Source of the DNA: a virus
Direction: 5' to 3' (one strand)
DNA length: 46,506 nt
Virus record (IMG/VR): IMGVR_UViG_3300046817_000492
Span: 1-46,506 of that record
Position numbers and translations under genes: made by a program. The notes under the pieces are model-generated. The model saw nothing but the letters and a program-made list of their open reading frames with translations, searched no databases and had not been told where the DNA came from. Shown here one piece after another: positions 26,274-35,226 of this stretch. How positions within the stretch are numbered: position 1 is the first letter of the stretch; every line of letters starts with the position of its first letter.

Positions 26274-27343
26274 GCCGGTCCTCCATCAGGGCCACCAGGG
26301 TCGCGTCCCGGAGTGTATGTTGCGATCACCGCATTCCGCGCTACGTTCGACCAGGCGATGATCCGAGCTACATGCGTGTTGAACTGCGGATATGTGCTGT
26401 TTGGCGGGATGGCGGCCGTATAGTCCCATCCTGGGTAGCCGTCCATGCTGATCTGCTGGCTGCCGTTCCACACTTTGGCCCTGGCGTAGAATGCCATCAC
26501 CGGGGCCGCGTTGGTCGATGGGTCAAGCGCCTGCCACCAGTCTCCCCCATAATAGCCCCACAGGAACGGATAGCATCCGCTCGTCCAGCCGACCATGACA
26601 TTCGCCACCGCGAAATCAGCGGTAGCCCCGATCTGGAACCCAGCAGGGGCAGGGTGCCCCGGGCCTTCGGGCGGAACGACGCGGCGGCCAGTATGCAATG
26701 AGTAGATGCCATCCCGCCCTCCGACGAAGGCAGGCCGCAGGAACGCGCGCGTGGTCGAAGAGAACATCTTCACCAAATTCGGGTAATCCATGACGGGAAC
26801 GCCGAGGCTACTGCTCACCCATGGTTTCCAGTACCGGGTGATCGGCTGTAGCACGATTCCGTCTATGGAGGTTAGCTGCGCGCCGATGTCTGCCGGTATT
26901 TGCACGCCTGCGAATGAGCCGCCTGGTGTGGCCGTGCTAACCGTCTGCGTCATGATGTCAGCATTGATAGGGCCAATCGTTGCCTTGGCATCGGCGGTGC
27001 TGTTCATGTCGACGAACCCAGCGTGCGTGCCTCCCTCGTCATAAACACGTCCCGAGATGTCCATCTTAGCGCCGCGCGCAGCGAGAGCTTGGGCGAGGTT
27101 CATCCCTGGTGTCATGCCGGGAAGCGTCAGATACCCAACCGTGCCGTACTGGGTGACCACCGAATAGCTGGAGGCGTTCGCAGCTGGAATACCCAGCGTC
27201 TGCGACAATATGTTGAGGGCATCGATGGCGACCTGGCCAAGCGTACCGAGAGCGGCACCGATCATCCCGCCTAGCGTGGCGTTGCCGTTTACGTCCACTA
27301 CGCCAGGATTTGGTGCGCCGGATGCCGAGCCTTCGTATTCCAC
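26270..27343 (-). CDS. Hypothetical virion-associated protein
   Basis: A 357-residue protein without a recognised domain. The N-terminal third is Gly/Ala-rich with helices (MIGAALGTLGQVAIDALNIL). The C-terminal two-thirds is beta-rich and aromatic (PFLWGYYGGDWWQALDPSTN, then YARAKVWNGSQQISMDGYPG). Composition suggests an exposed or cell-surface-contacting protein, such as a small tail or lysis-related factor. The start is GTG 27343 after GAGGATATTGTAG. It is coupled to the next gene by GTGA. Confidence 0.6.
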   Translation of the reverse strand: MEYEGSASGAPNPGVVDVNGNATLGGMIGAALGTLGQVAIDALNILSQTLGIPAANASSYSVVTQYGTVGYLTLPGMTPGMNLAQALAARGAKMDISGRVYDEGGTHAGFVDMNSTADAKATIGPINADIMTQTVSTATPGGSFAGVQIPADIGAQLTSIDGIVLQPITRYWKPWVSSSLGVPVMDYPNLVKMFSSTTRAFLRPAFVGGRDGIYSLHTGRRVVPPEGPGHPAPAGFQIGATADFAVANVMVGWTSGCYPFLWGYYGGDWWQALDPSTNAAPVMAFYARAKVWNGSQQISMDGYPGWDYTAAIPPNSTYPQFNTHVARIIAWSNVARNAVIATYTPGRDPGGPDGGPA

Positions 27344-27354
27344 CTACAATATCC

Positions 27355-27825
27355 TCACAATCCCGTTCCCAGCGACGCACACAAGACTCGCCCTGAATAC
27401 CAGCACGCCCAGGAAACACCCGTCGGATTTCGCTGCGACCCCTCCGACCATGCCGATGTTGGCACCGGTCGCCAATCGTCGGGAGCACTGGGGCCGAACT
27501 GTTCCTTGCCGATCCACGCCTCATAGCCGCCGCCGGATGCGGTAGGCTGCACGATGGTCGGTCGGCAATCCGTATTCAATCCGCAACAACCGAAGCCATT
27601 CCGGTCGTACCAACTATGTACCCAATCAGCGACAGGGCCGGTGCTGCTCACGCCTGGTGGCGGCGCCGCATGAGCCAGAGCCGCCATCTCAATGATCAAG
27701 CATGTCGCCGCAATGACCGAGCACAGCGCCAGGGCAATGATCGCGAGGACGTCGGTGACATAGGGGCGCTCGCCACCAGTATCGGGGTTCAGTGTCCGGA
27801 CATGGATTAGCGGCGAGAACGCCAC
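27355..27825 (-). CDS. Secreted Cys-containing phage protein
   Basis: A 156-residue protein with a signal-like hydrophobic segment at residues 22-50 (VLAIIALALCSVIAATCLII, then EMAALAHA) and cleavage likely after AHA. The mature part has WYDRNGFGCCGLNTDCRPT and later VSWACWYSGRVLCAS. Short secreted proteins with GCC...DCRP and CWY.GRVLC are frequent in alphaproteobacterial phages and genomes. The function is unknown; periplasmic. The start codon is likely GTG 27825. Confidence 0.65.
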   Translation of the reverse strand: MAFSPLIHVRTLNPDTGGERPYVTDVLAIIALALCSVIAATCLIIEMAALAHAAPPPGVSSTGPVADWVHSWYDRNGFGCCGLNTDCRPTIVQPTASGGGYEAWIGKEQFGPSAPDDWRPVPTSAWSEGSQRNPTGVSWACWYSGRVLCASLGTGL

Positions 27826-27850
27826 AACACCGATATCGGTAGCACGGAAG

Positions 27851-28303
27851 TCATGGCCCGCGCAACCGCAATAGCACGTCTGTCAGCATCGCCGCAGTTC
27901 CAAGCCCTCCGACGATCCATGCCCAGAGCTGCCCTCTCCCCAAACCAGTCGCCTCGATCCGTCCAGTGCGATCTCCAATAATGTTGACACGATCGGCCAG
28001 CGCGTTGTGCTTCGCCTCGTATTCCTCCCGCGTCACAAAACGCTTGACCTGATCCTCCATCCGCCCGCGCCATTCATTCTGATTCTGGAGCCTCTGGTCG
28101 AGATCGTCCTGCGCCTTGGCCACTGCCTCTTTGGCGCTCCGCATGGCAGCCTCAAGAGCTTCACGCGCCGCCGCTTCCTTGCTCTCCTGTTCACGGACGT
28201 TATGATCGTGGCGCTGCTCGTAGCGCCGGTCGTTGTCGTCGATCCGTTGGCAGAGCATTTCATACAAGCTCTCGAAGTTCCAGATCGATGGTCGTTCGCT
28301 CAC
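27851..28303 (-). CDS. Coiled-coil protein with C-terminal membrane helix
   Basis: A 150-residue protein. Residues 20-100 are a long coiled coil (RYEQRHDHNVREQESKEAAA, later AKAQDDLDQRLQNQNEWRGR), then FVTREEYEAKHNALADRVNI, and a membrane helix near the end (LWAWIVGGLGTAAMLTDVLL). This layout is common in phage lysis regions, next to holins. GTG 28303 overlaps the preceding short frame (GTGA). Confidence 0.7.
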   Translation of the reverse strand: MSERPSIWNFESLYEMLCQRIDDNDRRYEQRHDHNVREQESKEAAAREALEAAMRSAKEAVAKAQDDLDQRLQNQNEWRGRMEDQVKRFVTREEYEAKHNALADRVNIIGDRTGRIEATGLGRGQLWAWIVGGLGTAAMLTDVLLRLRGP

Positions 28304-28371
28304 CCAAGTGTCCACCACGCGATGGCGCACAGCACGATCGCAGCCAGCGTGGCGGCGGTGTAGCGCATCAC
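28300..28371 (-). CDS. 23-residue membrane peptide
   Basis: A tiny frame, essentially one membrane helix (MRYTAATLAAIVLCAIAWWT). Stop and start overlap both neighbours (GTGA on each side), which argues for translation. Such peptides can be holin or antiholin parts, or couplers of translation. Confidence 0.45.
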   Translation of the reverse strand: MMRYTAATLAAIVLCAIAWWTLG

Positions 28372-28646
28372 CTACCCGCCCCGCCATGCTCGAAGGCCGA
28401 AATGCGCTCCAGCGCCCCGACGCGCTTCTGCAAATCATCCATATTCCGCATGACTACGCTCTGCCGTTCGGAAACAATCTGGAGCGCGCTGCTTCCGTTC
28501 CGCTGTAGGGCGTCAACCTGCCGCTCAAGCATGTCTTCCCGATCAACCTGGCGCCCGATCAGAAAGGCCATCGTCAGAGCTTGGCCGACGATAATGACGA
28601 TGGCCCCGATGTAGACGCTGCTTATGCGGATTTCAGATCCGGACAT
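28368..28646 (-). CDS. Membrane helix plus coiled-coil protein
   Basis: A 92-residue protein: one N-terminal transmembrane helix (VYIGAIVIIVGQALTMAFLI) and a coiled coil (REDMLERQVDALQRNGSSAL, then MRNMDDLQKRVGALERISAF). With the genes at 27851 and 28892 it forms a group of membrane/coiled-coil proteins, which could act in lysis (spanin-like i-component) or exclusion. ATG 28646. Confidence 0.65.
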   Translation of the reverse strand: MSGSEIRISSVYIGAIVIIVGQALTMAFLIGRQVDREDMLERQVDALQRNGSSALQIVSERQSVVMRNMDDLQKRVGALERISAFEHGGAGR

Positions 28647-28652
28647 GGCACG

Positions 28653-28895
28653 TTACCCTAACAGCCTCCGGTGCGGCTTGCTTGCTTGTGTCTTTGCCTC
28701 GGCCGCCAACTCCTCGGCTCGGATCGCCCCCAGGCGGTGCTCATCCCGCCGCAGGTGCTCGGCCGCATACCGCAGCTCCGCCACAGCGTCCGCGTCGGCA
28801 ATGCGCCCCGAGCGGTCGTGGCTGCGGCGCACGATCACGGCCAGCGCCTCAATGGCGCCGAGCATCGGGGGGATGTTGTCGCCGACGGTCATCAC
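28653..28895 (-). CDS. Small hypothetical helical protein
   Basis: An 80-residue protein (PPMLGAIEALAVIVRRSHDR, later YAAEHLRRDEHRLGAIRAEE). Function unknown. GTG 28895 overlaps the preceding stop (GTGA); ATG 28892 is an alternative. Confidence 0.6.
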   Translation of the reverse strand: MMTVGDNIPPMLGAIEALAVIVRRSHDRSGRIADADAVAELRYAAEHLRRDEHRLGAIRAEELAAEAKTQASKPHRRLLG

Positions 28896-29191
28896 GCCAT
28901 CCTCAGATGCTTGTCCAGCAACCGGTCGATCTTTGCCTCCAGCACATCCATCCGCCTCACCGCCTCGCGCAACTCCACTGACGCCTCCCGCAGCGCCTCA
29001 CTCCCGTGCGTTTCCAGATACACGACCCTGGCCGCCGTGGCACTGACCCGCGCCGAGAGCGTTCCGAGCCAGTAAGCTAGGCCAACCGCCTGGAGGATAA
29101 TAAGCGCGAACTGGCCAATGAGCGACCCGGCGTCGCCCACCTCATGAACGCCGAATGGTGTCGGGTAAGGATGTTCCGCGCTGAGAACCAT
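28892..29191 (-). CDS. Membrane helix plus coiled-coil protein
   Basis: A 99-residue protein with a transmembrane helix at about 25-45 (LIGQFALIILQAVGLAYWLG) and a coiled coil after it (LREASVELREAVRRMDVLEA). A second copy of the architecture seen at 28368-28646. Likely part of the lysis or envelope module. Coupled to the next gene by GTGA. Confidence 0.65.
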   Translation of the reverse strand: MVLSAEHPYPTPFGVHEVGDAGSLIGQFALIILQAVGLAYWLGTLSARVSATAARVVYLETHGSEALREASVELREAVRRMDVLEAKIDRLLDKHLRMA

Positions 29192-29202
29192 CCTTAAAGC
29201 GC

Positions 29203-29231
29203 ATAGAGGCGTCCCATGAAAAGAACGTCAA
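29203..29231 (-). promoter_or_regulatory. Possible leftward promoter for the lysis-like group
   Basis: Minus-strand TTGACG (29226-29231), 17 bases, CTCTAT (29203-29208). The -35 is good; the -10 is weak. The gap 29192-29315 also holds a 15-codon frame (29266-29313) that copies part of the gene at 28368. Confidence 0.35.
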
Positions 29232-29287
29232 CGGCTCATTAATCTGATGGTAAATCATATCGCTCTCAATACTGTGATCTCACCGTT

Positions 29288-29304
29288 CTTATGCGGATTT
29301 CAGA
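29288..29304. repeat. 17-bp exact repeat of an internal gene segment
   Basis: CTTATGCGGATTTCAGA occurs here and at 28621-28637, inside the 5' end of the membrane/coiled-coil gene at 28368-28646. Both encode SEIRI on the minus strand. Confidence 0.7.
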
Positions 29305-29315
29305 GGCCAGCATTT

Positions 29316-32189
29316 TTACGGAGGGCTTTGTTGCCGTCCGCGGGCGCGTTCCAACAAAATCTGATTGGCGGTCAGCGCTCGCATTCTGGCGGCAAATAGC
29401 CGCCCAACAGTGTCGGCTGAGGCAGGGGTTACCTTAGCCATGGCGGCGGCAGCCTTTCTTGGGTCGAGCATCAGCTCGGTGACCGCCGCTTTGAGGTTGT
29501 CCATTCGCGCTGCCTGCATCGCTGACATTGTCGATCCGGCAACATAGCCTTCTATCGGATGGCCGATAAACGCACCGCCAGTCGTGCCCATCATTTTCAG
29601 TATGATGCTTTGCAGAATGGACGACGGTCCTGCTTGCATCATCGCCGTATCCTGAGTCGTATTTGATCCGCCTGGAATTTTAGCCGCAACGATGCTGCGA
29701 TTTGCTCTCTGTATATCTGCGGCCACAGAATTCATGGCATCCATCTCAGACTCACTGAATAGGCTTGAGAGCGTCTTTCGATTGTCGGCAATAAACCGCT
29801 GGAGCGTGTCCCCTTTGATTTGCTGTAGGCCGCTCGTGCCTGCCTCTGCTGTGCTCAGCGTTTTCCCCAGCATATAATCGACAGTTGCCCTTTTCATCCC
29901 GGCGATAGCGTCAGGATTTCCTTGCAGGGCAGTTATCAGTTCTGCGAATTGTTCCGGATTTGCCAGAGCTTTCCCGGCAGCCTGCACCGGGTCTTTATCG
30001 CCCAAGAAGTGCCGCGCTGCGCTCTTCTGATATGCGGTAAGCGCATCTTTCTGTGCCGCGAGAGCGGCATCTAGCGACTGTTGTGCCGTTGCGACATTAG
30101 CAAAGTTTTCAGCGACATCAGGGAATGTACGAAGCGCGTATTGGTGGTCGCCTATCCACTTCTGATATTTGGCTGGGTCTAGTTGACCATTCCGAACTGC
30201 GGCGTTCCGGAGAGACCATGCTGCATAATCCTGCATCTGGTTCATTGTATCAGGATCACCAGCGGCAGCCTTGACAAATGCCGCGAGCCGTTCCGGCTGA
30301 TCAAACAATGCTGGAGGTACGCTCGACCCAGGCATTGTAAAACTGCCGAACGTAGGACCAGGCCGCAACACCGCGCCCACAGGTCCACGTGTGTATGTTT
30401 CCTTTTCCGCTGCCGTTCCTGCCCTCGCAGCAGCATACCGATTTGCTATGTCTTGCGAGAATTGAGTGCTTCCCGGTAAGCCCGCAGTTCCCGGAGATAA
30501 TCCAGGTCCGCCATTCGCTTGGCCTTCTCCCTTCACCCTTAGCCAAGCATTCGCTTCCGCTTGAAGCCTAGCCACCATCGGCATTGCCTGTCCCGGCGTG
30601 GACGCAATATCTCCTGCTGCATTGGCTAAGGTATTGTCCACACCGTCCAACGTAATCCCCAGTCTGCGCAAGACAGTTGGCGATCCAGTAGGAGAAAGAC
30701 GCTCAGCCCTCATAGCGTCCGTCAGCCTGCTTCGCAGCGCGACCATATCACTAAATGGGACCGTGTCGCCAAAGCGACTGATCCCGTCGTAGATCGCAGC
30801 TTCCTCTCCAGTAGGCTGCTTAGCGATACCTGGAATATTGCTCACTAGATCGGTTACACCAGATTGCAGTTCGACGGTCGGAACCGCGGCTTTCATATCT
30901 GGATCTATTGCTCGCCACAGTTCATTGGTTGCAGATTTTGCATTCTGGTGCATTGCATCAAGCGATCCGCGCAAGGCCGTGCCATAATCCGTCTTGTTAT
31001 CAAAGGCCGTTCCCCCAGCGCGACTAAGAGCATCGCCCAGAGAATCCGAGGCCGCCGCAACATTTGCAGCATGATCCAGAGTTATATCCTGCAATCTTCC
31101 TTCAATGTAGTTGCTGACTGCCGATGCTGTTGCGTTGGAATCGGCTACACCATGGAGCGCACTGAGCTGTGCAGCATTCTGTGCAGAGCGGCGCGCCGCA
31201 AACGCAGCAATGCCCGCAGGACTCGCCGCTACTCCACGTTCGTAAGCGCCAATGCCTAGGTCACCGGTAGCCTGAAATGTCGTGGGTTCAGATCCCTCTA
31301 CAAGAGGCTCAGCTACCTCTCCCGCCAAAGCGGCGCGGAACGCAGCAGGATCAGAAGCTTTGGACAGGATCAGGCGCGCTGCGCGCACTTCCGGAGGATC
31401 GAGCATTTGCCATGCATGGCTCACAACATTACGGGCTGCACCGGTAAGCCCCATAACACCAGCTACACCCAAGCCGCCAGCCAGCCCTCCGATTGCGCCA
31501 GCGGCACCTTTATAGGGCTCAGAAACTACGTCTTGGGCCAACTCATATCCGGCCCCTGACGCAGCCCCCATTGCTGCATTACTGCCAAAGCCACTGCCAC
31601 GGATAATCTCTGCCGCGGCGTGCCCTAATGAGTCTCCTTCAAGGGCGGATTTGGCTAAGACAGCTTCGGCTCCAATGCCAGGGATTGCTAGGCTACTAGC
31701 ACCCCTTCCGATCGAATAAGCCAGCTTCTCTCCCGGCGTTGTGGGAGGAGCCGCCTCTGTCGGATTAGTTCCCCCAAGCAGCTCAGGAATATATCCGAGC
31801 GCTTTTTCGATACTCTCAGAACCGCCAAATGGATGCTCGATCTGTGGAGGAGTGCCGCCAAATACGGCGGCTCCCCCTCGCATTGCCGCGTTAATGCCTG
31901 CGGTTGCCAGGTCGACTGGAGCACCGGCAACGTCCGCTATTCCTTTGGCAGTGCCAGAACCTGCATATCCAACGATGCCTAGCGACGGCGCTTGTTGTGA
32001 TGGGACGGGCGACGCAGCGGCGGGTTGTTTTCCTGCAAGTGGCATATTGTCCCACCAGTTGCCCGACGGCGACCCATTTGCCGGTGCGCCTGTTGGCGCG
32101 ACCTGTGGCGGTGGAGATGCTCCTGCCGGTCCCGCTGGCTGTTTAGCAAGCGGCATGGCGCTCCACCAATCGCCTTGATCGGGTGTCAT
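29316..32189 (-). CDS. Large internal virion protein, probable DNA-ejection
   Basis: A 957-residue protein with a repeated short N-terminal motif (GDWWSAMPLAKQP, then GNWWDNMPLAGKQP), a long Gly/Ala-rich hydrophobic stretch (about 70-270: AGSGTAKGIADVAGAPVDLA and GGAVFGG-like segments), and a mostly helical C-terminal two-thirds. Hydrophobic, Ala-rich large proteins next to a transglycosylase are typical of podovirus internal proteins ejected to form a trans-envelope channel. It follows the 629-residue protein by ATGA. No enzymatic motif was seen. Confidence 0.7.
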   Translation of the reverse strand: MTPDQGDWWSAMPLAKQPAGPAGASPPPQVAPTGAPANGSPSGNWWDNMPLAGKQPAAASPVPSQQAPSLGIVGYAGSGTAKGIADVAGAPVDLATAGINAAMRGGAAVFGGTPPQIEHPFGGSESIEKALGYIPELLGGTNPTEAAPPTTPGEKLAYSIGRGASSLAIPGIGAEAVLAKSALEGDSLGHAAAEIIRGSGFGSNAAMGAASGAGYELAQDVVSEPYKGAAGAIGGLAGGLGVAGVMGLTGAARNVVSHAWQMLDPPEVRAARLILSKASDPAAFRAALAGEVAEPLVEGSEPTTFQATGDLGIGAYERGVAASPAGIAAFAARRSAQNAAQLSALHGVADSNATASAVSNYIEGRLQDITLDHAANVAAASDSLGDALSRAGGTAFDNKTDYGTALRGSLDAMHQNAKSATNELWRAIDPDMKAAVPTVELQSGVTDLVSNIPGIAKQPTGEEAAIYDGISRFGDTVPFSDMVALRSRLTDAMRAERLSPTGSPTVLRRLGITLDGVDNTLANAAGDIASTPGQAMPMVARLQAEANAWLRVKGEGQANGGPGLSPGTAGLPGSTQFSQDIANRYAAARAGTAAEKETYTRGPVGAVLRPGPTFGSFTMPGSSVPPALFDQPERLAAFVKAAAGDPDTMNQMQDYAAWSLRNAAVRNGQLDPAKYQKWIGDHQYALRTFPDVAENFANVATAQQSLDAALAAQKDALTAYQKSAARHFLGDKDPVQAAGKALANPEQFAELITALQGNPDAIAGMKRATVDYMLGKTLSTAEAGTSGLQQIKGDTLQRFIADNRKTLSSLFSESEMDAMNSVAADIQRANRSIVAAKIPGGSNTTQDTAMMQAGPSSILQSIILKMMGTTGGAFIGHPIEGYVAGSTMSAMQAARMDNLKAAVTELMLDPRKAAAAMAKVTPASADTVGRLFAARMRALTANQILLERARGRQQSPP

Positions 32190-34075
32190 TGTGGCTGCGC
32201 GCCCATTGGCAATGGCGTGACATCCTGTTGACCGGGGATAACCCGCTCACTGCCGTCCGGGGCAATGATATGCGTCCCTGGTAGATAATTATTCATCTGT
32301 GATGGATCAGTGACTTTGAATGGCCGCACCATGCTTACTGCGCGTCGCGTATACATCTCGGGACGATATGCCTGGGCAAATGCTACATCTGAGCCAACCA
32401 TATCTCCGGCGTGCTGCCGATACCAATTTGTTGCAAAGGTATGCTGATCTGATTGCCAGCGTGCCGCCTCTAGGATGCCATTCAGCACCAGCTTGGCTCC
32501 TTGCGGCGTATTTTCGATATTTGGCACCGCAGACTGGGTGCTGGTAAGAATAGCGGCCGCCTCTCTCTGACCGCCAAAGAACGTCGATAGCACTTGCATT
32601 CCCGCGAGCTTCGTCTGCTTTGTCAGATCCTCTCCGGCTGCCAGCTTGACTGGATCAACAATGGGAGGAGCGCCCGCTGCTGCTGCTATGGAATTTAGCG
32701 TTTTTCCTACATCCAACTTCCACGCTGCTCCGGCCCCCGTGTTGTACCAATTCGGATCGCCGCTATTCAGCTGGTCAAGCTGGAGAGACATGTCTTCCAT
32801 GGCACGCTTCGTGCCTTGGGCGCTAGCGTACTGTGCGCGCGCTTTCTCGCCGAAGGCATCTGCGGCGGCGTCTTCTTGGGCTTTCTTTTCGCCCGGAGAA
32901 AGTTCGGCCGGAACTGCTGAGAGAGTCCCTGGCGGTGCCCATGACGGCACTCCTGGTCCAAGCTCTCCAGCACGACCTGGCTCCTGGATTGTATTCTGCG
33001 TGATTATCCATCTACGATGATCTGGACCAAGAATATCGCGCACGACAGGAGATTGGACAACTCCTTGTGGGGTAACGACGGCCCCTCCCTCACCACGGAT
33101 CGTCTGCGGTTTTGTCTGTTGAAGCGCATATTCTGTAGCATAATGCCTCAGATTTTCGGCCTGCTGAGTGTCGGGCGTCGCATCAATTCCGAGGAGTTGC
33201 AACTTGACGGCTCGCCGTGCATGCATATCCGCAAGCGCATTCGCTTGGTCCGGCGTCATGTAACCTTGGCTTCCCGGCAATGTAGCCGTAGAACCAGCAG
33301 GCGGGGGAGATGATGGCGCGGGCGTGGCGGTGACTGGTGTTGGTGTGCGCCCGCTAATCCCTTCCTGAACGCCCTTAACGACGTCATCAAGCGACAATTG
33401 TGGATTGGCCGCCTGCACCACCTTTGCCGCCGTTAGCATGTTCGATATGTCAACGGGTTCGTCAGGCTTTACGCCCAACGCCTTCGACATATTATCGACG
33501 GAGCCGCTAATATCTGCCTTAGGATCTGTGACCAGTTTTGCAACTATCTGCCGGGGAGTCTGCATCCCATTCGTTTTTTGGTAAGCAATTAGCTGTTGGA
33601 CATTGGAAGCTACTCCAGATGCTGCTCCCGGACTTTGCTGTGCTACTTTCTGCGCTTCAATAGGAGCGCCGCTCGTTTGCCCAGCTGGCGCAACTGAAGG
33701 CTGCGCATTTGTCGGCGGTTCTGTGATGGATTGCAAAAATTGTGGATCATTGAGTAGTTTTGCGCGGGCCTCTGCTAATGGCAGACCGTAACTCGCTAGC
33801 TTCGCCTGAATAGCCGAGGCTGCGCTCTGTGCATGCAATTCTTCAATTTGCGCGGCCTGAAGAGGAGCTTCCCGCTGTGCTTTTAGGGATTCTAGTTGTT
33901 GTGCTCCGGCTTGTTCCAGCCCAATCTCGCCCGTACGGTTCTCATGCGCAAGTTGAGACGCCAAAACAAAGCTCTGTTTCTGCAGGTCCGCGCGCTGGGC
34001 CTCGAGCCCCGCCGTGCCGGCGAACTGCGCGATGCCAGCGCCGGCTGCGCTCAGGCCGTTCAGTAGGCTAACCAT
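32186..34075 (-). CDS. Internal virion protein
   Basis: A 629-residue protein: helical N-terminus (LLNGLSAAGAGIAQFAGTAG, then GAQQLESLKAQREAPLQAAQ), a Pro/Thr-rich linker (TPTPVTATPAPSSPPPAGST), then helical regions (EDMSLQLDQLNSGDPNWYNT, then MQVLSTFFGGQREAAAILTS) and a C-terminus with YLPGTHIIAPDGSERVIPGQ. It sits between the transglycosylase and the 957-residue protein, as do the ejection proteins of short-tailed phages. The start is ATG 34075. Confidence 0.7.
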   Translation of the reverse strand: MVSLLNGLSAAGAGIAQFAGTAGLEAQRADLQKQSFVLASQLAHENRTGEIGLEQAGAQQLESLKAQREAPLQAAQIEELHAQSAASAIQAKLASYGLPLAEARAKLLNDPQFLQSITEPPTNAQPSVAPAGQTSGAPIEAQKVAQQSPGAASGVASNVQQLIAYQKTNGMQTPRQIVAKLVTDPKADISGSVDNMSKALGVKPDEPVDISNMLTAAKVVQAANPQLSLDDVVKGVQEGISGRTPTPVTATPAPSSPPPAGSTATLPGSQGYMTPDQANALADMHARRAVKLQLLGIDATPDTQQAENLRHYATEYALQQTKPQTIRGEGGAVVTPQGVVQSPVVRDILGPDHRRWIITQNTIQEPGRAGELGPGVPSWAPPGTLSAVPAELSPGEKKAQEDAAADAFGEKARAQYASAQGTKRAMEDMSLQLDQLNSGDPNWYNTGAGAAWKLDVGKTLNSIAAAAGAPPIVDPVKLAAGEDLTKQTKLAGMQVLSTFFGGQREAAAILTSTQSAVPNIENTPQGAKLVLNGILEAARWQSDQHTFATNWYRQHAGDMVGSDVAFAQAYRPEMYTRRAVSMVRPFKVTDPSQMNNYLPGTHIIAPDGSERVIPGQQDVTPLPMGAQPQ

Positions 34076-34087
34076 GGACCATCTCCA

Positions 34088-34660
34088 TTAGGCAGAACCC
34101 AAGCGCTTCATGATATCGCTGACGTATCCCTCGACCGTCTTTCCGGTGGGGTCTGCGGCGTTCCTGATCCACGGCGTCGGGCTGTTTGGCGGCGCTATAT
34201 TCCCCGGGCCGCTGAAATAGCCAACAGCCACTCGCGCCGGATCGCCTCCGCTTCTTTGCCATAGGTCAGCGATGATGCGCTGGCCGACCGCAAGGTTATC
34301 CTGTGGGTTGTCGATGTTTTCGCCGGGCTTTGCATATTGCCTGAACGTCGCCGGTTCGATCTGCATACCGCCGACCGCGCCCGTGGAAGACGTCGCAGTG
34401 TTGCTTCCCGAACTGCTTTCCTGGCCATAGATTGCCTTTTGCAGAGCGGCAATTTTAGCCTCTTCCGCCGCCGCGACTGCGGGTGCAGCCGACGCAACCT
34501 TTATCGGGGCTTCTGGAGCCGCCGCTGGAGCGGATGCTTCTGGCGCGGCGGCAGCCTCTGGTGGTGTCACAGCGCTGTTCAGCAGGGATTTCATCCCCTC
34601 CTTGCGCGCGAACTCTCCAAGGCTGCCGGCGAACGCCCCGAGTCCGTTCAGGATGGACAT
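34088..34660 (-). CDS. Virion-associated lytic transglycosylase
   Basis: A 190-residue protein. The first 75 residues are helical and Ala/Pro-rich. Residues 72-170 form an SLT domain: KAIYGQESSSGSNTATSSTG with catalytic Glu 81, then GAVGGMQIEPATFRQYA, and PARVAVGYFSGPGNIAP. It cleaves peptidoglycan to let DNA pass during entry. Its place among the internal virion proteins agrees with that, rather than with host lysis. The ATG at 34660 shares one base with the preceding stop (TGATG). Confidence 0.88.
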   Translation of the reverse strand: MSILNGLGAFAGSLGEFARKEGMKSLLNSAVTPPEAAAAPEASAPAAAPEAPIKVASAAPAVAAAEEAKIAALQKAIYGQESSSGSNTATSSTGAVGGMQIEPATFRQYAKPGENIDNPQDNLAVGQRIIADLWQRSGGDPARVAVGYFSGPGNIAPPNSPTPWIRNAADPTGKTVEGYVSDIMKRLGSA

Positions 34661-35226
34661 CAGGCCTCCGGTATCGGCGTTGCTTGGCTGGCACCAGGCG
34701 CGACAACCGATCCGAGCTTTCTGTGGATCATCTCCATGGCCTGCGGATTTTGTGTGATCTGGTGCACTCGCTGCGCCGCCTGCTGCAACATCGGCGGCGT
34801 GATGTGGAATGCCGAGAACACGCTATTTGCAAAGATATGCGTCGCACGCACGAGGTCATTCGCCCCCACCGGAGCCACCTTCGTGCGGTTGACGAAATCG
34901 AGCGCGTGCAGCATCAACGTCATCGCCGCCGGCACCATGGCCTTGAGCGGCATCACGCCCTTTGCATCACGGCGCATAATCAGCACGAGCTGCACCGCCC
35001 CCCTGGCTGCATCGCGCACCGGATCCTGGCTGTTGCGGAGTGATGCGAGAAGGCTCTTCGAGCCACCCTGCAGACCGGCAGCCATTCCGGCGACGACGAT
35101 CTTCTGATAGTTCGGCATGACCTCGGGGGCGATACCGGACTCGAGCTTCTGCTCGGCGGCTTCCAAGATCGGGCTGCTCAGCGGCTCGCGCGCATTCGGC
35201 GGCCCGGTATTGATGATGCCGCTCAT
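34660..35226 (-). CDS. Hypothetical virion protein
   Basis: A 188-residue, mostly helical protein (IVVAGMAAGLQGGSKSLLAS, then VMPLKAMVPAAMTLMLHALD, then ATHIFANSVFSAFHITPPML). Similar small helical proteins occur beside internal virion proteins in podoviruses, function unknown. The start overlaps the previous stop (ATGA). Confidence 0.65.
   Translation of the reverse strand: MSGIINTGPPNAREPLSSPILEAAEQKLESGIAPEVMPNYQKIVVAGMAAGLQGGSKSLLASLRNSQDPVRDAARGAVQLVLIMRRDAKGVMPLKAMVPAAMTLMLHALDFVNRTKVAPVGANDLVRATHIFANSVFSAFHITPPMLQQAAQRVHQITQNPQAMEMIHRKLGSVVAPGASQATPIPEA

Noticed and set aside
29192-29258. Leftward 38-codon frame starting at 29258
   Set aside because: It overlaps the start of the 99-residue gene, has only a weak ribosome site and no recognisable pattern.
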